A DNA stretch of 37,033 nt, taken from CAZXNF01 sp050741255. GTDB taxonomy: Bacteria; Pseudomonadota; Gammaproteobacteria; Burkholderiales; SG8-41. The notes below the pieces were generated by a model. The model saw only the letters and a program-made list of their open reading frames with translations, was not told the DNA's origin and searched no databases. Where the stretch lies: the NCBI GenBank assembly GCA_050741255.1, contig JBOIEQ010000024.1, positions 1-37,033 on the forward strand, in the 5' to 3' direction. A program made the position numbers and the translations under genes. Of this stretch, positions 23,991 to 32,276 are shown one piece after another. Each line of letters opens with the position of its first letter. Position 1 is the stretch's first letter.

Positions 23991-24770
23991 ATGACGATCC
24001 ATCCCGCCGCCTTCCAGCGCGGCACCGAATTCGACGGCAAGGTCGCCCTGGTGACCGGCGCCACCCGCAACATCGGGCGCTCCATCGCGCTCTCGCTCGC
24101 CGCGGGCGGCGCGTCGGTGGCGGTCAACGCCCGCGCCTCGCAGGCCGAAGGCGACAAGGTCGTCGCGGAGATCGCGGCGGCCGGCGGCAAGGCGGCCACC
24201 TTCGTCGCGGACATTTCGGACGAGGCCGCCGACAAGGCGATGGTGGAGGGGGCAGTCAAGAAGTTCGGCCGCCTCGACTACCTGGTGCTGAACGCGTCGA
24301 TCCGCAAGCAGACCCCGATCACCGAGATGAGCTTCGAGGAATGGCGCCGCATCATGTCCATCTCGCTCGACGGCTCCTTCCACCTCGTCAAGGCGGCGCT
24401 GCCGCACATGATCAAGAACGGCGGCGGCGCGATCGTGATTCTCGGCGGCATGATGGCGCTGGCGGGCGCCAAGAACCGCGTGCACGGTTCGGTGGTGAAG
24501 CACGGCCTGATCGGCATGACGCGCGCGTTGGCGCTGGACCTCGCGCAATACAAGATCCGCGTCAACTGTGTCTCGCCCGGCCAGATGAATACGTCCACGG
24601 AAGTCGGCAAGGACGTCGCGCAGCGCCCCGCGCCGAGCCCGCAGGTGCCGCTCGGCAACAAGGGCGAGCCGGAAGAAGTCGCGGCCGTCGTGCGTTTCCT
24701 GTGCGGCCCCGGGGCGAGCTTCGTCAGCGGGCAGACGATGCATGTCAACGGCGCGCAGATGATGTACTAG
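23991..24770 (+). CDS. SDR-family protein lacking the catalytic Ser and Tyr
   Basis: A 259-residue classical-length short-chain dehydrogenase/reductase. The cofactor motif TGATRNIGRS (22-31) and the DNA/NNAG-like LNAS (100-103) are present, and the C-terminal half (TRALALDLAQYKIRVNCVSPG) aligns perfectly with the family. The active site does not: the Ser of the usual ISS is Gly (ILGG, G153), and the Tyr of YxxxK is Gly (GSVVK, G166 with K170 retained). The Asn of VNL is Ser (S125). So three of the tetrad N-S-Y-K are lost in an otherwise intact, well-conserved frame. It may be an NAD(P)-binding non-redox protein or use other chemistry. A GGAG ribosome site precedes the ATG; a strong hairpin follows the stop. 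Confidence 0.9.
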   Translation: MTIHPAAFQRGTEFDGKVALVTGATRNIGRSIALSLAAGGASVAVNARASQAEGDKVVAEIAAAGGKAATFVADISDEAADKAMVEGAVKKFGRLDYLVLNASIRKQTPITEMSFEEWRRIMSISLDGSFHLVKAALPHMIKNGGGAIVILGGMMALAGAKNRVHGSVVKHGLIGMTRALALDLAQYKIRVNCVSPGQMNTSTEVGKDVAQRPAPSPQVPLGNKGEPEEVAAVVRFLCGPGASFVSGQTMHVNGAQMMY

Positions 24771-24786
24771 GCGGTATCGGCATGCA

Positions 24787-24817
24787 GGGCGTTCCCGCCG
24801 CGGCGGGAACGCCCTTT
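24787..24817 (+). terminator. Strong palindromic hairpin between SDR and Bug genes
   Basis: GGGCGTTCCCGCCG (24787-24800) is followed directly by its exact reverse complement (24801-24814) and then TTT. The 28-bp perfect palindrome ends 26 bases before the next ATG. It can terminate transcription after the SDR gene or reduce read-through to the next set; the short T run makes it partial rather than complete. Confidence 0.65.
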
Positions 24818-24840
24818 GGATTTCTGAAGGAGCGAAGGGT

Positions 24841-25806
24841 ATGCAGCGGTTGATGGTTGCGGTGGTCTCGGGTCTGGCGCTGGCCGGCGTCGGAACGGCT
24901 CACGCCCAGAAGGAACAGTACCCGACCAAGTCGATTCGCCTGATCGTGCCGTTCGCACCGGGCGGCGGCACGGACATTGTCGCGCGGGTCTTGGCGCAGA
25001 AACTGAGCGAACAGTTCCGGCAAACCGTCGTGGTGGATAACCGGGGCGGTGCGGGCGGCCTGATCGGCATGGAGATGGCGGTGCGCGCGCAGCCCGACGG
25101 CTACACCATGGGCTTCTTCTCGGGCAGCCTGTCCACCAATGCCGCGGCGGGCAAACTGCCGTTCGATCCGATCAAGGACGTCACGCCGATCAGCATGGTG
25201 GCGGAATCGGGCTACGTGATCGCGCTCCACCCGGGACTGCCGATCAGGAACATGAAGGAGTTCCTCGTCTACGCGAAAGCGAATCCGGGCAAGCTTTCCT
25301 ACGGCTCCTCCGGCATCGGCAGCACGTCGCACCTCGCCGGCGAGCAGCTCGATCTGCTGGCGAAAGTCCAGACGACGCACGTGCCCTACAAGAGCTCGGG
25401 GCTGGCGATGACCGACATGCTGGGCGGCCAGATTTCCTTTGTCTATGGCAGTCTCCCGCTCATCGCGCCGTACGTGAGCGGTGGCCGGGTGCGCATCGTC
25501 TCCATCACGACGGCCAAGCGCAGTGCGGCGCTGCCCGACGTGCCGACGATCGCCGAATCCGGCGTGCCAGGCTACGAAACGGTGACCTGGTACGCCGTGC
25601 TGGGGCCGCGCGGACTGCCGAAGGAAGTGGTCGCGCGGTGGGCCACGGACATGACGCAGGCGCTGCAGTCGAAGGAATTGAAGGATCGCGCGAAGGTCGA
25701 GGGGCTGGATCTCTCGGAGCCGGGCCCGGCCTACCTGCTCGACGTGCTGAAACGCGACATTCCGAAATGGACGCAGGTGGTGAAGGCGGCCAACCTCAAG
25801 CTCTAA
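24841..25806 (+). CDS. Bug/TctC-family substrate-binding protein
   Basis: A 321-residue Bug protein with a signal peptide ending near residue 22 (AHAQ). Motifs are LIVPFAPGGGTDIVAR, VVVDNRGGAGGLIG, QPDGYTMGFFSGSLST, LPFDPIKDVTPI and VPYKSSGLAMTDML. YKS replaces YKG, and the third loop MGFFSGSLSTNAAAGK is one residue shorter than in most Bugs here. AAGGAG precedes the ATG at 24841. It follows a strong hairpin and precedes the FAH-family gene by 10 bp, so Bug and hydrolase are likely cotranslated and the ligand may be the precursor of the acylpyruvate-like substrate of that hydrolase (inference). Confidence 0.93.
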   Translation: MQRLMVAVVSGLALAGVGTAHAQKEQYPTKSIRLIVPFAPGGGTDIVARVLAQKLSEQFRQTVVVDNRGGAGGLIGMEMAVRAQPDGYTMGFFSGSLSTNAAAGKLPFDPIKDVTPISMVAESGYVIALHPGLPIRNMKEFLVYAKANPGKLSYGSSGIGSTSHLAGEQLDLLAKVQTTHVPYKSSGLAMTDMLGGQISFVYGSLPLIAPYVSGGRVRIVSITTAKRSAALPDVPTIAESGVPGYETVTWYAVLGPRGLPKEVVARWATDMTQALQSKELKDRAKVEGLDLSEPGPAYLLDVLKRDIPKWTQVVKAANLKL

Positions 25807-25816
25807 GGGGCAATGC

Positions 25817-26599
25817 ATGAAGTGGTGCAGATTCGAAGGCCAGGACGGCCCTTCCTACGGAATCATCGAAGGCGAGCAGATCTATCCGGTCACGGGCAGC
25901 CCGTTCGCAAGCCATGTGAAGGCCAAGCATGGCCTGCCGCTCAAGAAGACCCAACTGCTGGTGCCGGTGATTCCGCCGACCTTCTACGCCGCCGGCGTGA
26001 ATTTCCGCGAACACGTGCTCGACGTGGCGAAGAAGAAGGGCATTGAGCCCAAATTCCCGCCCGAGGCCGACGTGGGCTACCGTGCGAACAATGCGCTGAT
26101 CGCCGACGGGGAAACGATCGTGATCCCGAAGGACGCGACCGAAGTGGTGCAGTACGAGGGCGAACTGGTGGCGGTGATCGGCAGGACCTGCCGCAAGGTG
26201 ACGGAAGCGCAGGCGCTCGACTACGTGTTCGGCTACACCATCGGCAACGACATGAGCGAGCGCACCTGGCAGCGCAGCGACCGCACGTTCTGGCGCGCCA
26301 AGAACAGCGACACCTTCAAGCCCATGGGGCCGTGGATCGTGACCGGACTCGATCCCGCCGCGTTGACGGTCGCGATCCGCGTGAACGGCCGCGAGGTGTC
26401 GTCGTATCGCATCGCGGACGCGATCTTCAGCCTGCAGACCTTCATCAGCCGCATGAGCCAGTACCTGACGCTGCACCCGGGCGACGTGCTGTGGCTGGGC
26501 ACGGACGGGGCGCCGGAGAACGTGAAACACGGCGACGTGATCGAAATCGAGATTCCCGGCATCGGGGTGCTGCGCAACCCGGTGGCGCGGGAACAATAA
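25817..26599 (+). CDS. Fumarylacetoacetate hydrolase (FAH) family protein
   Basis: A 260-residue cytosolic enzyme of the FAH superfamily, which hydrolyses or decarboxylates acylpyruvates and related 2-oxo acids with Mg2+ or Ca2+. Metal ligands are E114 and E116 in QYEGELVAVIG and D145 in IGNDMSER. The family block FWRAKNSDTFKPMGPWIV (158-175) and the C-terminal TLHPGDVLWLGTDGAP and KHGDVIEIEIPGIG are present. It resembles fumarylpyruvate hydrolase and 2-hydroxyhepta-2,4-diene-1,7-dioate isomerase types more than true fumarylacetoacetase (about 420 residues). It suggests that a ring-cleavage or chain-cleavage product is processed here. It is spaced 10 bp after one Bug and 21 bp before the next. 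Confidence 0.92.
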   Translation: MKWCRFEGQDGPSYGIIEGEQIYPVTGSPFASHVKAKHGLPLKKTQLLVPVIPPTFYAAGVNFREHVLDVAKKKGIEPKFPPEADVGYRANNALIADGETIVIPKDATEVVQYEGELVAVIGRTCRKVTEAQALDYVFGYTIGNDMSERTWQRSDRTFWRAKNSDTFKPMGPWIVTGLDPAALTVAIRVNGREVSSYRIADAIFSLQTFISRMSQYLTLHPGDVLWLGTDGAPENVKHGDVIEIEIPGIGVLRNPVAREQ

Positions 26600-26620
26600 G
26601 ACGGCAAAACGGAGGAGCCC

Positions 26621-27589
26621 ATGAAGAACCTGATACGGATTGCGGCGGGCGCGCTGATGGCGGCAATGCTTGCCGGGGCGTCGGCGCAGAATTTCCCGAT
26701 CCGCCCGATCCGCATCGTGGTGCCGTTCCCGCCCGGTGGCGCGTCGGACATCATCGCGCGGCTGCTCGGGGAGAAATATTCCGCGGCCTGGGGCGTCACC
26801 ACCGTCGTCGACAACCGGCCCGGTGGCATCGGCATCATCGGCACCGACACGGTGGCGAAGGCCACGCCCGACGGCCACACGCTGGGCGTGAACTCGCTGA
26901 GCTTCGCGGTCGCGCCGAGCATCCGCAGCAACCTACCGTACGACTCGCAGAAGGATTTTGCGCCGATCACCATCATCGCGGCCAATCCGCTCATGCTGGT
27001 CGTCAACAACAACGTGCCGGCCAAATCGGTGAAGGAACTGATCGACCTCGCCAAGGCGAAGCCCGACGGACTCTCCTTCGCGACGAGCGGCACCGGCAGT
27101 TCGCTGCACCTCGCGACCGAGCTGTTCATCCTGATGACCGGCATCAAGGCCGCGCACATCGCCTACAAGGGCAGCACGCAGGCGCATCCGGACCTGATCG
27201 GCGGCCGGGTGGACTTCATGTTCGACACCATCGTCGCGATCGCCCCGCTGGTCCGCGCCAACCGCCTGCGCCCGCTGGCGGTCACCTCGAAGAAGCGCTC
27301 GGGCGAGTTTCCCGATCTGCCCACGATCGCCGAGGCCGGGGTGCCGGGCTATGAAATGACGTCCTGGGTCGCCCTCCTGGCGCCCGCGAAAACGCCGCCG
27401 GCGGTCATCGAGAAGCTCAACAGGGAAACGGCGCGCATCCTCGCACTGCCGGATGCACGTGAACGTCTGGCGCGGCTGGGTTCGGAGCCCATCGGCAACA
27501 CGCCGGCGGAGGCGCGCCAGTACATCGCCGCGGAATTCGAGAAATGGTCGAAAGTCGTCAAGGCCGCGGGCATCAAGGCCGATCAGTAA
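26621..27589 (+). CDS. Bug/TctC-family substrate-binding protein
   Basis: A 322-residue Bug protein. The signal peptide ends near residue 23 (ASAQ), followed by IVVPFPPGGASDIIAR, TVVDNRPGGIGIIG, TPDGHTLGVNSLSFAV, LPYDSQKDFAPI and IAYKGSTQAHPDLI. IAYKG replaces VPYKG, and the segment LFILMTGIKAAH is unlike its neighbours. A GGAGGAG site precedes the ATG. It lies in a close series FAH, Bug, Bug, cupin, with gaps of 21, 16 and 37 bp. It ends KAAGIKADQ, the usual Bug helix end. The ligand is unknown. Confidence 0.93.
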   Translation: MKNLIRIAAGALMAAMLAGASAQNFPIRPIRIVVPFPPGGASDIIARLLGEKYSAAWGVTTVVDNRPGGIGIIGTDTVAKATPDGHTLGVNSLSFAVAPSIRSNLPYDSQKDFAPITIIAANPLMLVVNNNVPAKSVKELIDLAKAKPDGLSFATSGTGSSLHLATELFILMTGIKAAHIAYKGSTQAHPDLIGGRVDFMFDTIVAIAPLVRANRLRPLAVTSKKRSGEFPDLPTIAEAGVPGYEMTSWVALLAPAKTPPAVIEKLNRETARILALPDARERLARLGSEPIGNTPAEARQYIAAEFEKWSKVVKAAGIKADQ

Positions 27590-27605
27590 TCATCCGGAGG
27601 GAGTC

Positions 27606-28580
27606 ATGATGAAACGTACTGCAACCGTTCTGATCCTGGCGGCCGCGGGTGCCGCTCTCCCGGTGGCCGAGGTGGCGGCCCAGGCGTTTCCGGCGAAAAC
27701 GATCCGCCTCATCGCGCCCTTCCCGCCGGGCGGCAGCGTGGACGTCGTCGGCCGCATGGTGGCGGTGCGGTTGTCGGAAACGCTGGGCCAGCAGGTGGTG
27801 GTGGACAACCGCTCCGGTGCCTCCGGCAACATCGGCACCGAGTTCGTGATGAACGCGGCGCCGGACGGCTACACGCTGCTGATCAATACCATCCCGCTGG
27901 TGGTCAACCAGTACCTCCTGACCCGCGTGCCGTACGACGCGGTGAAGGACTTCGCGCAGGTGATGCTGATCTCGTCCTCGCCGTCGATCCTGACCGTGCA
28001 TCCGTCCGTGCCGGCGCGTTCGGTGAAAGAACTCATTGCACTCGCGAAATCGAAACCGGGCGCGCTCAACTACTCCGGCGCGGGCATCGGCACCAACCCG
28101 CACATCGCGGGCGAGCTCTTCAACCTGCTCGCGAAGGTCAATATCGTCGCCGTGCAGTACAAGGGCGGCGGTCCGGCGGACCTGGCGGTGATGGGCGGCG
28201 AGGTGGCGTTGTCCTTCCCCAACATCTCGCAGGCGATCAACTACGTGTCCTCCAACCGGCTGCGTGCGCTGGGGGTAACCAGCGTCAAGCGGTCAACCGC
28301 GATGCCGGAACTGCCGACCATCGTCGAGGCGGGGGTGCCGGACTACGAATTCATCACCTGGCACGGTATCCTTGCACCGAAGGGCACGCCGCGGCCGGTG
28401 GTCATGCTGCTCAATGAACGCCTGAAGAAGATCCTCGGTACGCCGGCCGAGGCCCAGTTCTACCGCGAGCGTGGGCTCGATATCATTGCCAGTTCGCCCG
28501 AGGAGTTCGCGGTGCACCTCGAGACCGAGCAGAAGAAGTGGGGCCGGGTGATCCGGGAACGGGGCATCAAGGCCGAGTAA
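27606..28580 (+). CDS. Bug/TctC-family substrate-binding protein
   Basis: A 324-residue Bug protein starting with two Met codons (27606, 27609) after GGAGGGAG. The signal peptide ends near residue 26 (VAAQ). Motifs are LIAPFPPGGSVDVVGR, VVVDNRSGASGNIG, APDGYTLLINTIPLVV, VPYDAVKDFAQV and VQYKGGGPADLAVM. The C-terminal part deviates: TPAEAQFYRERGLDIIASSPEE, ending RVIRERGIKAE instead of KVVKAAGI. That end is shared in style with the Bug at 31305 (KVIREANIRAE). It is followed after 37 bp by the cupin gene. Confidence 0.93.
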   Translation: MMKRTATVLILAAAGAALPVAEVAAQAFPAKTIRLIAPFPPGGSVDVVGRMVAVRLSETLGQQVVVDNRSGASGNIGTEFVMNAAPDGYTLLINTIPLVVNQYLLTRVPYDAVKDFAQVMLISSSPSILTVHPSVPARSVKELIALAKSKPGALNYSGAGIGTNPHIAGELFNLLAKVNIVAVQYKGGGPADLAVMGGEVALSFPNISQAINYVSSNRLRALGVTSVKRSTAMPELPTIVEAGVPDYEFITWHGILAPKGTPRPVVMLLNERLKKILGTPAEAQFYRERGLDIIASSPEEFAVHLETEQKKWGRVIRERGIKAE

Positions 28581-28617
28581 GGCATCCGCAACGGAACCAA
28601 CAGCGAAGGAGCAAGTG

Positions 28618-29118
28618 ATGGCACATACCGTCCAGCAACTCGGAAAGTCGTTTCACGACGCGTTGAAGGCGCAGCCCGGCCCGGCTGGCCGCCAGAAGGT
28701 CTGCGAACTGCTGAAAGAGGTACTGAAGGACACGGCCTTCGTCAACGCCACGATCACCGACCAGACGCCCGAGCGGCACATCCTCTATGAGGATCCCGAG
28801 CTCGGCTTCTGCATCCTCGCCCACAAATACGACGGTCCGAAGGACAGCACCCCGCACGATCACGGTCCGTCATGGGCGATTTACGGGCAGGCGCAGGGCG
28901 AAACGCTGATGTCGGACTGGGACCTGGTGTCGCCGGCGAGCCCCGACACGCCGGGCAAGGTACGCGAGCGGAGCAAGTACAAGCTCACCCCGGGCGTCGC
29001 GCACCTCTACAACGAGGGCGACCTGCATTCGCCGAGCCGCAAGGGCCCGACGCGGCTGATCCGCATCGAGGGCACGAACATGGAGAAGGTGAAGCGGCTG
29101 AAGTTCGAGCCGGTGTAA
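28618..29118 (+). CDS. Cupin-fold metal-binding protein (cysteine dioxygenase-like)
   Basis: A 166-residue single-domain cupin. Motif 1 is TPHDHGPSWAIYGQAQGET, with metal ligands H80, H82 and probably E95; motif 2 is GVAHLYNEGDLHSPSR, with H129 or H137 as the fourth ligand. The pattern is that of predicted metal-dependent double-stranded beta-helix enzymes related to cysteine and 3-mercaptopropionate dioxygenases. No Cys-Tyr crosslink partner is evident. ATG at 28618 follows AAGGAG; a GTG three bases earlier could also serve. It is located between a Bug and an alpha/beta hydrolase, so an oxygenase or isomerase step on a small acid is possible; the reaction is not known. Confidence 0.82.
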   Translation: MAHTVQQLGKSFHDALKAQPGPAGRQKVCELLKEVLKDTAFVNATITDQTPERHILYEDPELGFCILAHKYDGPKDSTPHDHGPSWAIYGQAQGETLMSDWDLVSPASPDTPGKVRERSKYKLTPGVAHLYNEGDLHSPSRKGPTRLIRIEGTNMEKVKRLKFEPV

Positions 29119-29165
29119 GCGACCGGTCCGCTGCAGTGGCATCCGGGAGCAGCACGACGCCGGCA

Positions 29166-29969
29166 GTGCGCCGTTTCCTGATCGCGCTGGCAGTGGTGGC
29201 GGTCGGTGGTTTCCTGGCGCGAGCAGTCGTGGCGCAGACCAGTCCGGTCAAGATCGGCGTGGTGGTGATGCACGGAAAGGGCGGCGCGCCGACGCGGCAT
29301 GTCTCCGAACTCGCGGTGGCGCTCGAGAGCGCCGGCTTCCTGGTCCGGAACATGGAAATGCCCTGGTCGGGCAAACGCGAATATGACGTCAACGTCGCCG
29401 CCGCCGTGCAGGAAGTCGAAGCCGCGCTGGCGGCCCTGCGCGATGCGGGTGCGCAGAAGGTGTTCGTGGCCGGCCACAGCCAGGGCGGCGTATTCGCGCT
29501 TTATTTCGGCGGAGGCCATGCGGTCGACGGCATCATTGCCATCGCGCCCGGCGGCGATGTGGCGAATGCCTACTACCGCGCCCGCGTGGCGGAACCCCTG
29601 GCCGAGGCGCGCAAGCTCGTCGCCGAAGGCAGGGGTGCCGAGCGGACCAAGCTGGCGGATTTCGAGGGTGCGAAGGGCACCTTTGCCATTACCGTCTCGC
29701 CGGCCGCGTACGTGACCTGGTTTGATCCGGATGGCGCGATGAACCAGGCGGCGGCGGTCCGCAAGATGCAGTCCGCCGTCCCGGTGCTGTACATCGCACC
29801 GACCAAAGATTACCCCGCGCTGATGCGGCTCAAGAACCAGATGTTCGACGCGCTGCCGAGGCATCCGCGGACGAAACTGTTTGAACCGGACGCCACGCAC
29901 CTTTATGCGCCTACGGCATCCATCCAGGAAATCATCGCCTGGACAACGGGCGTGGCCAATGCCCGCTGA
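29166..29969 (+). CDS. Exported alpha/beta hydrolase
   Basis: A 267-residue hydrolase with a signal peptide (1-24, ending VVAQ), so it is periplasmic. The oxyanion segment VVMHGKGG (33-40) and nucleophile elbow VAGHSQGGV (S105) are present. Likely acid D215 (PTKDYP) and catalytic H245 (DATHLYAP) complete a serine-hydrolase triad. The start is uncertain: GTG 29166 gives the best signal peptide (MRRFLIALAVV) but has only a weak ribosome site; GTG 29136 adds ten residues. It may release a carboxylate in the periplasm for the Bug proteins (inference). It follows the cupin by 47 bp and precedes the aldo/keto reductase by 33 bp. Confidence 0.85.
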   Translation: MRRFLIALAVVAVGGFLARAVVAQTSPVKIGVVVMHGKGGAPTRHVSELAVALESAGFLVRNMEMPWSGKREYDVNVAAAVQEVEAALAALRDAGAQKVFVAGHSQGGVFALYFGGGHAVDGIIAIAPGGDVANAYYRARVAEPLAEARKLVAEGRGAERTKLADFEGAKGTFAITVSPAAYVTWFDPDGAMNQAAAVRKMQSAVPVLYIAPTKDYPALMRLKNQMFDALPRHPRTKLFEPDATHLYAPTASIQEIIAWTTGVANAR

Positions 29970-30002
29970 ATCGCACTACTGACCAACAGGAAAAAACCGA
30001 CC

Positions 30003-31013
30003 ATGGACTACCGCAGGCTGGGCAATAGCGGGCTGAAGGTCTCGCCGATCTGCCTCGGCACCATGCTGTTCGGCGACCGCACGAGCCCCGCCGTCGCGGC
30101 GCGCATCGCGGCCTCCGCGATGGACGCTGGCGTCAATTTCATCGACACCGCCGACAGCTACGCGAAGGGCGAGTCCGAGCGCGTGGTCGGCAGGCTGATC
30201 GCGAAGCACCGCGACCGCTGGGTGCTGGCCACCAAGGTGCAGAACGCCACGATCCCCGGCGATCCGAATGCCGGCGGTCTCGGGCGCAAGTGGATGACCT
30301 ACGAGATCAACGCCAGCCTCGCGCGGCTGAAGACGGACTACGTCGACATCTACTACCTGCACCGCGACGACCTCAGGACGCCGCTGGAGGAGACTGTCGC
30401 CACCATGGGCGACCTCATCCGCGGCGGCAAAGTGCGTTACTTCGGCATCAGCAATTTCGACGGCTGGCGCATCGCCGAAGTGGTGCACACCTGCCGCCGC
30501 CTCGGCGTGCCGCAGCCGGTGGTGCTGCAGCCGTACTACAACGCGATGAACCGGCTCCCCGAAGTCGAGATGCTGCCGGCTTGCGGGTACTACGGGCTGG
30601 GCGTCGTGCCCTACAGCCCGCTCGCGCGCGGCGTGCTCACCGGGAAATATGTTCCCGGGCATGCGCCGGCGTCGGACTCGCGCGCCGGGCGCAAGGACCG
30701 TCGCATGGCGGAAACCGAGCTGCGCGACGAATCCTTCCGGCACGCGCAGCGCATCAAGGCGCATGCGGAGAAGCGCGGCATGACGGCGGGCCAGTTCGCG
30801 CTCAACTGGGTGCTCAACAACCGTTTCGTCACATCGGTGCTGGCCGGGCCGCGGACCTTCGAGCAATGGGCGGAATACCTGGGCGCGCTCGAACACACAT
30901 TCACGGCGGCGGACGAAGCGCTGGTCGACAAACTGGTGCCGCCGGGACATCCGTCCACGCCGGGCTACACCGATCCCAAGTTTCCGATCCGGGGACGCGC
31001 GCCGCGAAGCTAG
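30003..31013 (+). CDS. Aldo/keto reductase
   Basis: A 336-residue NADPH-dependent oxidoreductase of the AKR superfamily. The tetrad is complete: D48 and Y53 (FIDTADSYAKGESE), K78 (LATKVQ) and H120 (YYLHRDD). Further typical segments are GKVRYFGISNF, VVLQPYYNAMNR, VVPYSPLARGVLTGKY and the cofactor-binding SVLAGPRTFEQW. The start MDYRRLGNSGLKVSPICLGTM is standard. It reduces an aldehyde or ketone, perhaps a product of the preceding enzymes. It is the last gene of the plus-strand series and is convergent, 16 bp apart, with the small gene at 31030. Confidence 0.94.
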   Translation: MDYRRLGNSGLKVSPICLGTMLFGDRTSPAVAARIAASAMDAGVNFIDTADSYAKGESERVVGRLIAKHRDRWVLATKVQNATIPGDPNAGGLGRKWMTYEINASLARLKTDYVDIYYLHRDDLRTPLEETVATMGDLIRGGKVRYFGISNFDGWRIAEVVHTCRRLGVPQPVVLQPYYNAMNRLPEVEMLPACGYYGLGVVPYSPLARGVLTGKYVPGHAPASDSRAGRKDRRMAETELRDESFRHAQRIKAHAEKRGMTAGQFALNWVLNNRFVTSVLAGPRTFEQWAEYLGALEHTFTAADEALVDKLVPPGHPSTPGYTDPKFPIRGRAPRS

Positions 31014-31029
31014 GGCAGCGGGCCCGCGT

Positions 31030-31206
31030 TCAGCGGCGGCGGAGTTCGTCCAGGAAAGCTTCCATCTTGCGTTGACGGAATTCCATGGCGTCGAGTTGCT
31101 CCGCCATGAGGATGAGGCCGCTCAGGTAGCCGACGAGCGCCGGATCCGTCTTTGGATCCATCTGCTTTTTCAAATCCGCGAAGATGTCTTTTGCCGCCGC
31201 TGCCAT
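31030..31206 (-). CDS. Small conserved-looking hypothetical protein (58 residues)
   Basis: Not recognised. The product is charged and mostly helical: DIFADLKKQMDP, then ALVGYLSGLILMAEQL, and an Arg-rich end EAFLDELRRR. ATG 31206 follows AAGGA at seven bases, a good ribosome site; a longer frame (to 31275) lacks one. There is no signal peptide or metal motif. It is transcribed separately from or after the selenoprotein operon (99 bp from the Bug stop at 31305, with a hairpin between). Helix and spacing argue for a real gene, but it could be a chance frame. Confidence 0.55.
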   Translation of the reverse strand: MAAAAKDIFADLKKQMDPKTDPALVGYLSGLILMAEQLDAMEFRQRKMEAFLDELRRR

Positions 31207-31279
31207 GAAGCTGTCCTTGCCGGGTGGGTGCTGAGCGGCCGATCGTAACAGGCGCACAGCGCCCTGCGGGGCCAACGGT

Positions 31280-31297
31280 GTAGTCCATCGGGACTAC
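31280..31297 (-). terminator. Hairpin after the selenoprotein operon
   Basis: GTAGTCC (31280-31286) pairs with GGACTAC (31291-31297) around ATCG, starting 8 bases after the last Bug stop on the minus strand. It has no U-tract. It is a candidate transcript end of the operon that runs from 36669 to 31305. Confidence 0.4.
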
Positions 31298-31304
31298 GCC
31301 CCGG

Positions 31305-32276
31305 TCATTCCGCGCGGATGTTCGCCTCGCGGATGACTTTGCTCCAGCGCGTCAGTTCTTCCTTCAGGAAAGTGCTGAACTGTTCCGGCGTCGTGGTCCG
31401 GATGTCGACACCCTGTTCCGAATAGCGGTCCCGTGTTTCCGGATCCATGGTCTTGAGGGTCGCCGCATGGAGTTTCGCGATCACTTCTTTCGGCGTCGCG
31501 GCAGGGGCGATGATGCCGAACCAGTTTTCCGCGTTGACGCCGGGATAGCCGGCTTCCGCCATCGTCGGAATATCCGGCATCGTTGCCGCCCGCTTGCTGC
31601 CGGCCAGCGCCAGCGCGCGCAGCCGTCCGGCCTTGACCTGCGGTTGCAGGACGGACAGCGTGAGCATCGCCGCCTGCACGTGGCCGCCGATCAGGTCGGT
31701 GGTCGCGGGCGACGCACCCTTGTAAGGGATATGCACGATGTTCGCGCCGGCGGCCAGCTTGAACAGTTCCATGCCGAGGTTGCTCATGGCCGCGTTGCCG
31801 GAGGAGGCGTAGCTCAACTGGCCCGGCTTCGCCTTGGCCAATGCCGCGAGTTCCTTCGCCGTTTTGACCGGCAGCGACGGATGTACCGTGAGCATCTGCG
31901 GCGCGATCGCCACCAGCGTGACCGGCGCGAAGTCGCGCTGCATGTCGTAGGTGATTTTGGGCGAGAGCAGCGGGCTCAACAGCACGCCGGTCGTGGCGAG
32001 GTAGAGCGTGTAGCCGTCGGGCGGCGCTTTGGAGACGTACTCGGCGGCCACCACGCCGTTAGCGCCGGCGCGATAGTCGGCCACCACCTGCTGGCCCATG
32101 ACCTGGGACAGGCGCGCGACCAGCGGGCGGCCGACGATATCGGTCGGTCCGCCCGGCGGGAAGCCAATGACCAGCCGCACGGGTTTGTTCGGGAAGTCGG
32201 CCTGGGCGTGCGCGAGAGGACAGGCCAGCGTCACTGCGAACAGCGACAGGCCACGAATCAGTGCTGGGTGTTTCAT
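31305..32276 (-). CDS. Bug/TctC-family substrate-binding protein, last gene of selenoprotein operon
   Basis: A 323-residue Bug protein with a signal peptide ending near residue 25 (AHAQ). Motifs are LVIGFPPGGPTDIVGR, VVADYRAGANGVVA, PPDGYTLYLATTGVLL, ITYDMQRDFAPV and IPYKGASPATTDLI. The usual DNR is DYR here, the only Bug in the window with Tyr at that place, beside the ligand. The ATG overlaps the SDR stop as ATGA, so it is translationally coupled to the SDR and the selenoprotein operon. It ends KVIREANIRAE. Confidence 0.93.
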   Translation of the reverse strand: MKHPALIRGLSLFAVTLACPLAHAQADFPNKPVRLVIGFPPGGPTDIVGRPLVARLSQVMGQQVVADYRAGANGVVAAEYVSKAPPDGYTLYLATTGVLLSPLLSPKITYDMQRDFAPVTLVAIAPQMLTVHPSLPVKTAKELAALAKAKPGQLSYASSGNAAMSNLGMELFKLAAGANIVHIPYKGASPATTDLIGGHVQAAMLTLSVLQPQVKAGRLRALALAGSKRAATMPDIPTMAEAGYPGVNAENWFGIIAPAATPKEVIAKLHAATLKTMDPETRDRYSEQGVDIRTTTPEQFSTFLKEELTRWSKVIREANIRAE

